A stretch of DNA of 64,000 nucleotides from Spirosoma luteum DSM 19990 (GTDB lineage Bacteria; Bacteroidota; Bacteroidia; Cytophagales; Spirosomataceae): the NCBI RefSeq assembly GCF_000374065.1, contig NZ_KB893257.1:124001-188000 (forward strand), written 5' to 3'. The position numbers and the translations under genes are program-made. The notes beneath the pieces were generated by a model. The model saw nothing but the letters and a program-made list of their open reading frames with translations, was not told the DNA's origin and ran no database searches. Positions 8,401-17,694 of this stretch are shown piece by piece; position 1 is the first letter of the stretch, and every line of letters starts with the position of its first letter.

Positions 8401-9117
8401 ATGACTAAAAATTCTATCCTTGTTGCCTTCGTGGCCGTGTTTGGCGGCCTGCTGGCACTGCCCGCTCAGGCGCAGGTCAACCTCAAAAGTATCAGCATCG
8501 GCGCCAGCTACTGGAAGCCATCCCTGGACTATTGGAACACTAAATCCAACCTGGTAGACTTTAATAACGGTGCGGGTGCCACGCTTTCGGGTAAAATCAT
8601 GCCGACAGCCGCGCTGGAAATCGGGCTGGTAAAAGGCCTGTCCCTCGGTGGCCGGGTGGGAATCTGGCAGAGTTCGGCATCCAGCCCGCTGAGTATTGCG
8701 GGTATCAGCCGGACCGAAAAACTGACGGTATCGATAATCCCGGTTTCCCTCGACCTGAAATATACCTTTGAACCGGCGGCCGTAGCGGCCAACACCGAAG
8801 AGAGTCCGAAAAGTGCTTTCCTGACCCCCTACATTGGGGTGAGTGTTGCCCGCTATTTTGTTACCAACAAGTTTGACCGGCAGGTAACCGGTGCTGCCGG
8901 ATCGGTGAACGAAACCCAGACGGGGAACAACTACGGGGTGCAGGTATTTGTGGGAGCGGAGAAGAAACTGGTCAAGATGCTGTACGCAGCACTCGACGTG
9001 CGGTACCACCTCGGCAACTACAATCAGGTGGTGAAAACGGAAACGACCAGCACCATCGAGAAAGTAAGCCTGAACGGGGTAGAAGCCGGGCTCTCTCTCC
9101 GCCTGAAGTTCAACTAG
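8401..9117 (+). CDS. Outer-membrane beta-barrel protein (porin-like)
   Basis: 238 residues with a clear signal peptide (1-25, ...LPAQAQA then QVN). The mature part alternates polar and hydrophobic residues, ends in a terminal strand finishing LRLKFN (aromatic last-but-one residue), and has the pattern of an 8-10-stranded small outer-membrane barrel of the PF13568/OmpW-like kind. No pore or ligand specificity can be read. It follows the Cys-repeat lipoprotein gene and precedes the YjbH-like genes in the same direction. Confidence 0.75.
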   Translation: MTKNSILVAFVAVFGGLLALPAQAQVNLKSISIGASYWKPSLDYWNTKSNLVDFNNGAGATLSGKIMPTAALEIGLVKGLSLGGRVGIWQSSASSPLSIAGISRTEKLTVSIIPVSLDLKYTFEPAAVAANTEESPKSAFLTPYIGVSVARYFVTNKFDRQVTGAAGSVNETQTGNNYGVQVFVGAEKKLVKMLYAALDVRYHLGNYNQVVKTETTSTIEKVSLNGVEAGLSLRLKFN

Positions 9118-9186
9118 GAAAAATGAATTTGATGGGGTACTTACCTTTTGATTCGTACTACCTAATCTGGTAATCAGTCTATTTCT

Positions 9187-10029
9187 GTGGCAAACGTATA
9201 CTTATATCCGTTCACGAAAAGCAACCTGGCGAAGACCGTTCACACGGTTTTTGCTATGGTGCTTTTTCTGATGTGGATAGGGTGTCCGACGGTACTCCAG
9301 GCACAGGTAAATATTTCCGGAAAGGCGGGTTTGTTATATATACCATCCGCAGAGGTAGTAGAAGACGGGACTTTTTCGGCGGGGTATGCCTACAACCCTG
9401 TTAACTACGCGATCAAGTTTAACAAGCGAAATTCAGAAAGTATTTACTTCGTCAATCTGGTGGTACTTCCCCGGCTTGAAGTAAACATCAATCTGCTGCG
9501 GCCCAACGGCTCCATACCCTTTAAAGAAGGGGGAATTGGTGATCGGCAGGTGGATCTGAAATATGTGTTCATGACCGAGAAGGGAAAGCGCCCATCCATG
9601 GCGCTTATTCTGTCTGCTCCCTTTGGAGTTGATAACTCATTGATTACCGAAGCTATAGTAGCAACGAAACACATGCCCGTTACCCGGTCTATTACGGCTG
9701 CTGTTACTATCGGGATGGGTAGTCCTTATTCGATAGGACGACGCACGAATACAAATGATATTCTATCGGATTTTAAAATCTACGATAAACGGGATTTGCC
9801 TTACTATTACCTGTCCGGGCCCTTTGGGGGCGTTAAATTTGATGTCGCTAAAAAAGGGGGCATCATGGCAGAATGGGATTCCCAGCATCTGAACGTAGGT
9901 GCCTATGCGCTATTATTTGGTCACTGGACCATACAGGCCGGTTTGCTGAATGGAGACCAGTTTACGGCTGGTACTTCCTATTCGTGTCCGTTGCTTCGCC
10001 TACCAAAACGATTCAGAAAGCATGAATAA
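9187..10029 (+). CDS. YjbH-like exopolysaccharide outer-membrane protein, N-terminal half
   Basis: 280 residues from a GTG start at 9187; the first 40 residues are a signal sequence ending VLQAQ. The mature start GLLYIPSAEVVEDGTF with later GYAYNP matches the N-terminal domain of the YjbH family (PF06082), outer-membrane barrel proteins of exopolysaccharide loci, including the FxPRLEVNI-type strand and DRQVDLKY segment. YjbH proteins are usually about 700 residues; this one stops at about 280, and the downstream gene, overlapping by 8 bases, resembles the missing C-terminal half. The GTG start is chosen because the next ATG would cut into the signal peptide. Confidence 0.7.
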   Translation: MANVYLYPFTKSNLAKTVHTVFAMVLFLMWIGCPTVLQAQVNISGKAGLLYIPSAEVVEDGTFSAGYAYNPVNYAIKFNKRNSESIYFVNLVVLPRLEVNINLLRPNGSIPFKEGGIGDRQVDLKYVFMTEKGKRPSMALILSAPFGVDNSLITEAIVATKHMPVTRSITAAVTIGMGSPYSIGRRTNTNDILSDFKIYDKRDLPYYYLSGPFGGVKFDVAKKGGIMAEWDSQHLNVGAYALLFGHWTIQAGLLNGDQFTAGTSYSCPLLRLPKRFRKHE

Positions 10030-11230
10030 GCGTGAGGGCATAAAGCAACAGGCAAAAATCCTAACATTGAGTGGTAACAGCACTCAAAGGGGGAAAATAC
10101 GTTTGTTAATGCCGGGGGCCTGGCACCTCTTTACGCTGGGATGTATGGTGTGGCCAATACGCGAAAGCCTGGCACAACGTAAAAATGGATTGTCGGACTA
10201 CGAAAACATGACCGTCGATAGTACACAGCACCGGGTCTATTACGAGCAGCGGCTATATCGGAATCCATTGATAGGCATACTGGGGCTAGCCGAAGCATTG
10301 CCGAAACAGGATATTGATACGTTTGTACCCCTGTTTCAGGGAGTACCCATTGCACAGTATCGGCTGGGAACTACGGTGAGCACCACAACAATAACCAAAC
10401 CGGAACGACAGGAATGGAGAAAAACGCACCCGTTCAACAGCCGGAATTATAAGTTCGACTTTCGGCTACAACCGGAATTTATTGCCCAGTTTGGGTTTCG
10501 GGAGCAGGTGGTAGAGAGCAAAACCAACCTGCTGCTGCAAAGCCAGTTGTACCTGAGCCGGGGCCTGGTATTGAACTGGGGAATTCTGTTCCCGATTGTC
10601 AATCAACTGGACAATCAGGCGCTGAATGTACGGCCTGCCCCTATTTTCCTGAATCAGTTTCTGGCGCTGGACGGGGTGAATTTCGTGAGCCTGTCGGCGG
10701 GTTTGTTCTACAATGATCAATACGGCGTGAATGTGCAGTATCGTCACGTCGATCTGACAAAAAACTGGTCGTTCGGGGTGGAAGCGGGGTATACCGGTTT
10801 TTACTTCTTTCCAAAGAATGGATTTTATTACCAGGCACCCGAAAACCTTATGCTGTTGGCCGACGTGGCCTATCGGATTCCAAAGCAGGATATCACGCTG
10901 AAACTGTCGGGGGGGCAATACATGTACCAGGACCGGGGGGTGCGGTTTGATTTTATCCGGCAGATGGGCAGTGTGGAAGTAGGCTTTTTTACGACAAAAA
11001 CGAGTAACGGAACCACAGGTGGCTTCAATTTTGCTACCCCTATTCCGCCCGGACGAATTGCCCGGACACAGCGGGTACGACTCCGGACAACCGAAGAGTT
11101 TCGTTGGGAATATGCGTACACAAGAGGGTACAACATTGCTTCCCGGTATCGAGTGGGATATCAACTGGACGCATTACTTCGGCAATACCACAGTAGATAC
11201 CTGCAAAATCAATACCGACAGTATCAGTAA
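10022..11230 (+). CDS. YjbH-like outer-membrane protein, C-terminal half
   Basis: 402 residues from ATG 10022, which overlaps the end of the previous gene by 8 bases (ATGAATAA), a sign of translational coupling. A longer frame begins at 9950, but its extra residues lie inside the upstream gene. Signal-like hydrophobic segment about residues 27-48. The second half contains repeated amphipathic strands and a segment LKLSGGQYMYQDRGVRF that resembles the C-terminal YjbH strand pattern GxYLAGDxGxxx. It is likely an outer-membrane barrel that cooperates with its upstream partner in polysaccharide secretion. The family assignment of this half is less certain than that of the first. Confidence 0.6.
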   Translation: MNKREGIKQQAKILTLSGNSTQRGKIRLLMPGAWHLFTLGCMVWPIRESLAQRKNGLSDYENMTVDSTQHRVYYEQRLYRNPLIGILGLAEALPKQDIDTFVPLFQGVPIAQYRLGTTVSTTTITKPERQEWRKTHPFNSRNYKFDFRLQPEFIAQFGFREQVVESKTNLLLQSQLYLSRGLVLNWGILFPIVNQLDNQALNVRPAPIFLNQFLALDGVNFVSLSAGLFYNDQYGVNVQYRHVDLTKNWSFGVEAGYTGFYFFPKNGFYYQAPENLMLLADVAYRIPKQDITLKLSGGQYMYQDRGVRFDFIRQMGSVEVGFFTTKTSNGTTGGFNFATPIPPGRIARTQRVRLRTTEEFRWEYAYTRGYNIASRYRVGYQLDALLRQYHSRYLQNQYRQYQ

Positions 11231-11257
11231 AATCAAGAGTAGTACAACAACAATAGT

Positions 11258-12061
11258 ATGACGTTACGTGAAGTGCAAGCCAAAGCAGGGTATTTAGTTA
11301 TCGGACTGTGCATATACCTGACCGGCTGCGTATCCAGTAAAGAACTGGCCCTGTATCAGGCGGATAGCCCCGGAAAAGATTCCATGTCCCTGGCTCCCCG
11401 GTTTATCCCGACCATCAAGGTTGGAGATGTGTTATCGGTACAGGTAAGCAGTTTAAGCCCGGAGGCAACGACCTTTTTCAATCCGTATGCGCTGATGACC
11501 GCCACATCGGGAACTACAGCTATGCAAAATTCTCCGACTACGCCTATGCCGTATACGCCTGGCTACATGGTAAGCGAAGAAGGACAGATTGAATTACCGC
11601 TGATTGGCGCACAGGCGGTGCAGGGATTGACCAACACGCAGGCAGCTGCCCTGATCCGAACGAAATTGCTCGACTTTTTGAAAGAGCCAACGGTGAACGT
11701 ACGAAACCTGAATTTCCAGATTTCGGTATCGGGTGAGGTAGCCCGGCCGTCCCTGTTTTCGATACCAAACGGTCAGATCTCCTTACCGGCCGCGCTGGGC
11801 CTGGCCGGTGATTTGACCATCTACGGTCGGCGGACCAATGTACTGGTTATCCGGGAGGAAAATGGACAGCGCACCTTTAACCGGATCGACCTGACGAAGC
11901 GGGATGTGTTCAACTCTCCCTATTACTACCTGCATCCGAATGATGTGGTGTATGTAGAACCCGGTAACGCCCGCGTGGCCAGTGCCGATCGAACGTACCA
12001 GATCTTACCTATCATTATCAGTGCCCTTTCCTTTGTTGCCATTATCGTTAGCCGTTTTTAA
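11258..12061 (+). CDS. Polysaccharide export protein, Wza/BexD-type lipoprotein
   Basis: 267 residues. Lipoprotein signal with lipobox LTGC (Cys near 24). Residues about 50-150 form the poly_export domain (IKVGDVLSVQVSSLSPEA, then GYMVSEEGQIELPLIG), followed by a SLBB-like domain (about 155-235: ISVSGEVARPSLFSIPN... VYVEPGN). A C-terminal hydrophobic helix (245-265) is present, where Wza proteins have the helix that crosses the outer membrane. It forms the outer-membrane channel for exopolysaccharide. 11 bases before the Wzc-like gene: one operon. Confidence 0.92.
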   Translation: MTLREVQAKAGYLVIGLCIYLTGCVSSKELALYQADSPGKDSMSLAPRFIPTIKVGDVLSVQVSSLSPEATTFFNPYALMTATSGTTAMQNSPTTPMPYTPGYMVSEEGQIELPLIGAQAVQGLTNTQAAALIRTKLLDFLKEPTVNVRNLNFQISVSGEVARPSLFSIPNGQISLPAALGLAGDLTIYGRRTNVLVIREENGQRTFNRIDLTKRDVFNSPYYYLHPNDVVYVEPGNARVASADRTYQILPIIISALSFVAIIVSRF

Positions 12062-12072
12062 CTCACACGAAC

Positions 12073-14409
12073 ATGAACAATACGAACAATACCTATACGC
12101 CCTACCAGGCTTACGAAGTAGAAACCCAGCCGAACGTGCGGGCTATGCTGATGCGGTACGTGCGCAACTGGCCCTGGTTCCTGCTATCCCTGGTATTGGC
12201 AGGCGTAGTGGGTTACGTGTACCTGCTGTATCAGCCACCGGTCTATAACGTAAAAGCCAGTATGCTCATCAAGGATGAAAAGAAAGGCATCTCCGGCGAA
12301 AGCCTGATGAAGGAGATGGACCTGTTTACCCCCAGCAAAGTGGTGGAGAACGAACAGGAAATCCTTAAATCCTACACGCTCATGGATCGGGTGGTAGATA
12401 AACTGGGCCTGAATGTCCGGTATTATTACCCAACCAGCACGTTCGACAAAGAGATCTACGCGGAATCACCCATCCGGCTGCTGGTAGAAAAGCCAGCGCC
12501 CACCCTATACGGCGAGAAACTGGAAATCGCGTTTCAGGATGAGAAAACCATTCAGTTGAACGGAAAAGCCTACCCCGTCAATCAATCCATCAAGACACCC
12601 TATGGGCAGCTTCGGGTATTTCCCCGGCAGCCCCTGAGCAAAAAACTGGACCCGATGGTGGCGGTAGTATCGGCACAAACCGATGCCGTTGAAGAGTATC
12701 TGAAAGAGTTGAAAGTAGAGCCAACGGCCAAGCAGTCGACGGTGCTGGTCCTGAGCATGAACGAAACCGTACCCGACAAGGGCGAGGCTATTCTGAACCA
12801 GCTCATTGCGGAGTATAACAAAGAGGCCATCGTCGATAAAAACAAGGAAGCCAGCAATACACTGAGTTTTATCGAAAACCGCCTGGCGCTCATATCGGGT
12901 GAGCTATCGACGGTGGAGAAAGAAGTGGAACTGTACAAGTCTACCCAGGGCATTACGGACCTGAGCGCGCAGGCGCAAACCTTTCTGACCAGCGTGAAGG
13001 AAAACGATGCGCAGCTAAACCAGGTCGATATGCGGCTGGGGTCCCTGTCGGATATCGAGCGGTACATCAAGAACCAGTCGGGTAGTCAGGGCATCACCCC
13101 CGCCACACTGGGATTGAGCGACCCCATCCTGACCGGTTTGCTCACAAAACTGGCCGAACTGGAATTGAAGCGGGATGAAACCTCCCGGATCACCTCGCCC
13201 AACAACCCGGTGCTGCAATCGCTCAACAGCCAGCTGAACTCCATGAAGGCCAGCATTAATGAGAATGTGCAGACCATCCGGCAGCAGTTGACCAGTAACC
13301 GCGCCCAGCTCGTAGCCAATAACCGGCGCATGGAAGGCATGATCCGGACCGTGCCCGGCAAAGAGCGGGCGTTGCTGAACATTACCCGGCAGCAGGCTAT
13401 CAAGAATGGCCTGTACACCTACCTGCTCCAGAAGCGGGAAGAAACAGCCCTTTCGGCCGCTTCGACCGTATCCGACAGCCGGACGGTGGATGCAGCCCGC
13501 ACCAGCAGCAAACCGGTAAAGCCGGTTAAGATGACCATTTTTGCCTTATTTGCCGCTTTTGGTCTGTTGATCCCGATTGGGTTTATCTCGGCTAAAGATG
13601 CCCTGAACAACCGGGTACTGCGCCGGTCGGATGTGGAAGAAGCCACGCAGGTGCCGATTCTGGGCGAGATTGTAAAAGGCCGTCAGAACGGGTCGGACGA
13701 TCTGGTATTTAAACCCCGGATGCAATCCGTTATTGGTGAGCAGATCCGGGCGCTGCGGACAAACCTCCAGTTTTTGCGGTCCGACCCCCACAGCAGTCAG
13801 GTCCTGTTGTTTACCTCCAGCATCAGTGGCGAAGGCAAATCCTTTATATCGCTCAACCTGGGTGCCAGCTTAGCCCTGGTGGGTCGCACCACGGTGATCC
13901 TGGAAATGGACATGCGCAAGCCCAAACTTCACAAGAGCCTGCACATGTTTAACAATGCCGGTCTGAGCAATTACCTGATTGGCGATGCCACCATTGACGA
14001 GTTGCTGCAACCCATCATGGGCTACGAAAACTATTTTATCATTACCTCCGGCCCTATACCACCCAATCCGGCCGAGTTGCTGAGCTCTCCCCGCCTGGCG
14101 CAGCTGTTCGATGAACTGAAAGCCCGGTTCGATTACGTGCTGGTGGACTCGCCACCGGTTGGCCTGGTGACCGACTCGCAGCTGATCGCGCCCTTTGCCG
14201 ATGCCACCATGTTCATGGTCCGGCACGACCATACCCCCAAGAATTACCTCCGAATGGTGGATACCCTGTACAAAGAACAGCGTTTCCAGAAACTGAGCAT
14301 TATCCTGAACGGCGTGGGCGAAGGTGAATCGTACTACTACAACTACAGCTACGGTGATTACTACGGTGGCGGCACCGACAAAAAACAACGGTTACCCAAA
14401 GGCGCTTGA
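12073..14409 (+). CDS. Wzc-type polysaccharide co-polymerase with tyrosine autokinase domain
   Basis: 778 residues in the inner membrane. N-terminal Wzz domain with a first helix at about 33-55; a long periplasmic coiled-coil region (about 230-460); second helix about 485-505 after a Pro-rich KPVKPVK motif; then a cytoplasmic BY-kinase: Walker A SGEGKS (about 585), Walker A' ILEMDMRKP (about 612), and Walker B VLVDSPP (about 690). The tail has a Tyr cluster (YYYNYSYGDYY, about 754) as target of autophosphorylation. It controls chain length and export with the Wza-like protein. The PHP phosphatase at 24659-25414 is the likely antagonist. Confidence 0.94.
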   Translation: MNNTNNTYTPYQAYEVETQPNVRAMLMRYVRNWPWFLLSLVLAGVVGYVYLLYQPPVYNVKASMLIKDEKKGISGESLMKEMDLFTPSKVVENEQEILKSYTLMDRVVDKLGLNVRYYYPTSTFDKEIYAESPIRLLVEKPAPTLYGEKLEIAFQDEKTIQLNGKAYPVNQSIKTPYGQLRVFPRQPLSKKLDPMVAVVSAQTDAVEEYLKELKVEPTAKQSTVLVLSMNETVPDKGEAILNQLIAEYNKEAIVDKNKEASNTLSFIENRLALISGELSTVEKEVELYKSTQGITDLSAQAQTFLTSVKENDAQLNQVDMRLGSLSDIERYIKNQSGSQGITPATLGLSDPILTGLLTKLAELELKRDETSRITSPNNPVLQSLNSQLNSMKASINENVQTIRQQLTSNRAQLVANNRRMEGMIRTVPGKERALLNITRQQAIKNGLYTYLLQKREETALSAASTVSDSRTVDAARTSSKPVKPVKMTIFALFAAFGLLIPIGFISAKDALNNRVLRRSDVEEATQVPILGEIVKGRQNGSDDLVFKPRMQSVIGEQIRALRTNLQFLRSDPHSSQVLLFTSSISGEGKSFISLNLGASLALVGRTTVILEMDMRKPKLHKSLHMFNNAGLSNYLIGDATIDELLQPIMGYENYFIITSGPIPPNPAELLSSPRLAQLFDELKARFDYVLVDSPPVGLVTDSQLIAPFADATMFMVRHDHTPKNYLRMVDTLYKEQRFQKLSIILNGVGEGESYYYNYSYGDYYGGGTDKKQRLPKGA

Positions 14410-14478
14410 GCCCCATTTAAGTATGCTATTACTACTATCCAGGTAATATATTAAGAACCCATACTCCCAATTAAAGCC

Positions 14479-15147
14479 ATGTTAAGTCTTGACTCACATT
14501 ACAAGCCTCTGTATGTATACGCGGAGACGCGGTCCCGGTACATAGATGTTCCGTATCAGCAAACCAGCAAACGCGTATTTGATGTCTGCCTGTCCTTATT
14601 TGTCTGCCTGCTCGTTCTGTCCTGGATGATCCCGTTGATTGGGCTGCTGATCAAACTGGGTTCCAAAGGGCCGGTACTATACATACAGAAGCGCACGGGC
14701 TACCGGGGGAGCTGGTTTTACTGCTTCAAGTTCCGGACCATGCGCTGCGGACCGGCAACCGAATTCAGGCAAACCACAAAAAATGATAGCCGTATAACCC
14801 CCATTGGCCGCTTCCTGCGCCGAACTAATCTGGACGAAATGCCACAATTCCTGAATGTACTCAGGGGCGACATGAGCGTTGTAGGGCCCCGGCCCCACGC
14901 CCTGGAGCACAGCGCTCAATTCTGGAACACCATGCCCGAGTATCGCCGACGCTACCGGGTAAGGCCGGGTATAACGGGATTAGCCCAGGTACGGGGTTGC
15001 CGGGGAGAAGTAAATCATCTAATGAAGATGAAGCATCGGGTGCGATACGACCGTCTGTACAACCGAAAGAAATCAGCTGGGTTAGATATGTGGATATGCT
15101 GGATGACCGTAAGTACCATGCTAAAGGGTGACAGAAATGCGTGGTAA
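14479..15147 (+). CDS. Undecaprenyl-phosphate sugar-phosphate transferase (initiating enzyme, WbaP/WcaJ C-terminal type)
   Basis: 222 residues. Family PF02397: N-terminal membrane hairpin (about 35-60), then KRTGYRG, FKFRTMR, the core LRRTNLDEMPQFLNVLRGDM with the catalytic Asp-Glu, and SVVGPRPHA, RPGITGLAQV. It transfers a sugar-1-phosphate from a nucleotide sugar to the lipid carrier, starting repeat-unit synthesis at the inner membrane. It is the short monotopic form, without the N-terminal four-helix part of full-length WcaJ. Separated from wzc by 69 bases. Base composition is still like the core genome; the AT-rich block starts right after it. Confidence 0.93.
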   Translation: MLSLDSHYKPLYVYAETRSRYIDVPYQQTSKRVFDVCLSLFVCLLVLSWMIPLIGLLIKLGSKGPVLYIQKRTGYRGSWFYCFKFRTMRCGPATEFRQTTKNDSRITPIGRFLRRTNLDEMPQFLNVLRGDMSVVGPRPHALEHSAQFWNTMPEYRRRYRVRPGITGLAQVRGCRGEVNHLMKMKHRVRYDRLYNRKKSAGLDMWICWMTVSTMLKGDRNAW

Positions 15148-15275
15148 AAATGGGATGTAGTAGAAGAGTTGGTTTGAAAAAAATACTGTCCTATTACAAT
15201 AGTGCTTTTATCAAACCTACTCCAAAAAATAAAAACTTGATTTTATATTAAAGTTAGGAAATGCCAATGATATGA

Positions 15276-16619
15276 ATGGATATCGTAAAATTTATAAAAA
15301 TGATCCAGTCGTATAAGTTGTCTTTTGGAAAAATAAAAAATAAGATATGTTCCAAATTAAGTAAAGACTTAATTTATGGAATGTTAGTTAAAGGTGTAAT
15401 TATCATTTCACAACTTTTAATTATTCCTATATATATAAGCGAATTGGGACAAGAAGTATACGGAGAATGGATAATGATTACTGTTATACCCAACTATTTA
15501 ATATTGAGTGATTTAGGCTTAACAACTACAGTATCAAATCAAATATCTTATTATAATGTACTGAAAAATTACGGTAAAATGATTGGCTTATTCAAGTCAA
15601 CAAACTTCTTAATAATAATAATAGGATTAACTATTTTACTTTTTTTTGTAATCAGTCTTTACTATATTGATTATCACTCTCTTCTTAATATTTATATAAT
15701 TGATAGGGAAAAAGTGAGTTTGATATTGCTATTTTTTATAATAAATATTGTAGCAACATTACTTTTAAACTTTAATTTGTCTTATTTTAGATCAATTGAT
15801 AAATATTATATGAATCAGAAATATGTATTTGTTAGTTATTGCATTGATTTGATAATAACACTCATTGTACTTAAAACCAGTAAGAATTTAATTTTGATCC
15901 CAGTATTATTTACATTTAGTAAAATATTTTTGTTATTTGTTACTATATTTAAATTAAGTAAATATGAAAATTATGAATATGGATTCAGTAAAAACATACG
16001 AGAAGTTAAAAAAATTCTTCCAAGTTCGTTAAGTTACAGTTTATATAGTATTGGTTTTGGTTTGATTTTACAAGGTAATACATTTATTGTAGGTAAGGTT
16101 TTAGGAACTAATAGCGTGGTTATATTTAATACAGTTAGAACTTTGGTAAATACTATGAGATCTTTTATGAGTATAATATACCTACCTAAAATGCCAAAGT
16201 ACAACATACTTCTTTCAAGTGAAAGAATAAGTGAAGCAAAAGTAGTTTTTAAGAAAAATTTACAGCAAGTTATTATATTGACCTTGCTATCGGGGTTATT
16301 TATTACATTATTTTACAAAACACTGCTGTACTATTGGATCCATAAGGAACTTGTTATTACAAAAACGTTTATTTTTCTTATGATATTTGGTGCTGTACTT
16401 CATACTATCTGGAATGCTGTTAGTATGGTTACCTTGTCTATAAACAAGACATTCCAATTATTACTTTTTCCAGCTATGGGAGTAGTGAGTATATTAATTC
16501 AGTACTTTTATTTAAACACTTTCGGCTTAGAATTAGCTTCATTTTTTCTGCTCATTATTGACCTTATAATGTTAGTAACTGTCTTTGTAAAAACAAATAA
16601 AATTATAAAGCTATACTAA
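15276..16619 (+). CDS. Wzx-type polysaccharide flippase
   Basis: 447 residues, about twelve to fourteen hydrophobic helices across the whole length (first at about 30-55), Lys/Ile-rich between them. Layout and length match the polysaccharide biosynthesis/MOP superfamily (PF01943-like), which flips undecaprenyl-linked repeat units across the inner membrane. Opening segment has the usual 'GMLVKGVIIISQLLIIPIY' pattern of the first helix. First gene of the AT-rich block, 128 bases after the initiating transferase, 4 bases before the next gene. Confidence 0.85.
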   Translation: MDIVKFIKMIQSYKLSFGKIKNKICSKLSKDLIYGMLVKGVIIISQLLIIPIYISELGQEVYGEWIMITVIPNYLILSDLGLTTTVSNQISYYNVLKNYGKMIGLFKSTNFLIIIIGLTILLFFVISLYYIDYHSLLNIYIIDREKVSLILLFFIINIVATLLLNFNLSYFRSIDKYYMNQKYVFVSYCIDLIITLIVLKTSKNLILIPVLFTFSKIFLLFVTIFKLSKYENYEYGFSKNIREVKKILPSSLSYSLYSIGFGLILQGNTFIVGKVLGTNSVVIFNTVRTLVNTMRSFMSIIYLPKMPKYNILLSSERISEAKVVFKKNLQQVIILTLLSGLFITLFYKTLLYYWIHKELVITKTFIFLMIFGAVLHTIWNAVSMVTLSINKTFQLLLFPAMGVVSILIQYFYLNTFGLELASFFLLIIDLIMLVTVFVKTNKIIKLY

Positions 16620-16623
16620 AAAT

Positions 16624-17694
16624 ATGGTAGCGATACTTCAATCGATAGTGCCTGATTATAGAAGCGCTTTTTTTAGCAAAATACAGGAAAAATGCGAAGT
16701 AGAAATATTTTGCTATGAAGATGAGCAATCGTTAAAAAGTAATAATTTTCATGGTTCTATTGTTAAAACAAGTAGTATAAAAAGATTTAAATTTAAAAAT
16801 TTTATCGTTGTCAATCCTTTTACTCTTTGGAATAAGAAGTACGATACTTTGGTATTAATGTTAACTCCATATCACATAATTAGCTGGTTTTTTTTAATAA
16901 CTAAGTTTATCCATAAAAAAAAAATAATACTTTGGGGACACGGTATATCAATTAGTGGTTTTTTAGTTGAAGAACGAAAAGTGAGTTTTTTAAAAAAATG
17001 GCTTATAGTATTGTCTGATGAGGTATGGTTTTACACTAATAATGAATTAGAATTGTGGAAAAAAAGACTTCCAACTATTAATGCTATATCGCTGAATAAC
17101 ACTATTTCGTCAGTTACTGATATAATGAATCGTCCTCCACTTGATAAAGAAAAATTGAAATATAAATATGGAATAAAGGAAAGAATAGCTATAATATATT
17201 GTGCAAGATTTAATGAGGAAGGCAGAAGAGTAGATTTATTAGAAAAACTCATTAGTATGACATGTAACCAAGATATTGCTTATATAATAATAGGTGATGG
17301 GTTATTAAAACCTAACTTCTCAAAATATCCTGCAGTAAGAGATTTTGGTGCCATTTACGACCAAAAAATTAAAAATGAATTATTTCAACTTGCTGATATA
17401 TATTTTCAGCCAGGATGGGTTGGACTATCAATAGTTGAAGCTATGGCATATGGTAAACCAATTTTCACATTAAAAAGATCAAAAAATATTCCTCAATGTG
17501 TTGAGTATAGTTACATTATTAATGGATATAATGGATATCTATTTGATTCTGTTGAGGACGTTTATCAAAAGATAGTATCTATAGATTCTACTTCGATTCA
17601 AAAACTTAGTTGTAACTGTAGAAGGTTCGTTTACAATTTTCTCACGATAGATGGCATGATTACTAGAGCTTTAGACTCTTTAAAGGAAAAATGA
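16624..17694 (+). CDS. Glycosyltransferase, GT4-like (GT-B fold)
   Basis: 356 residues. N-terminal half with LWGHGIS near residue 102; C-terminal Rossmann half begins near 185 (IAIIYCARFNEEGR) and has the donor-binding segment GLSIVEAMAYGKPIF near 270-285, typical of family GT4. Transfers a sugar to the lipid-linked repeat unit; donor and acceptor unknown. The stop overlaps the start of the wzy gene in ATGA. Confidence 0.8.
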   Translation: MVAILQSIVPDYRSAFFSKIQEKCEVEIFCYEDEQSLKSNNFHGSIVKTSSIKRFKFKNFIVVNPFTLWNKKYDTLVLMLTPYHIISWFFLITKFIHKKKIILWGHGISISGFLVEERKVSFLKKWLIVLSDEVWFYTNNELELWKKRLPTINAISLNNTISSVTDIMNRPPLDKEKLKYKYGIKERIAIIYCARFNEEGRRVDLLEKLISMTCNQDIAYIIIGDGLLKPNFSKYPAVRDFGAIYDQKIKNELFQLADIYFQPGWVGLSIVEAMAYGKPIFTLKRSKNIPQCVEYSYIINGYNGYLFDSVEDVYQKIVSIDSTSIQKLSCNCRRFVYNFLTIDGMITRALDSLKEK

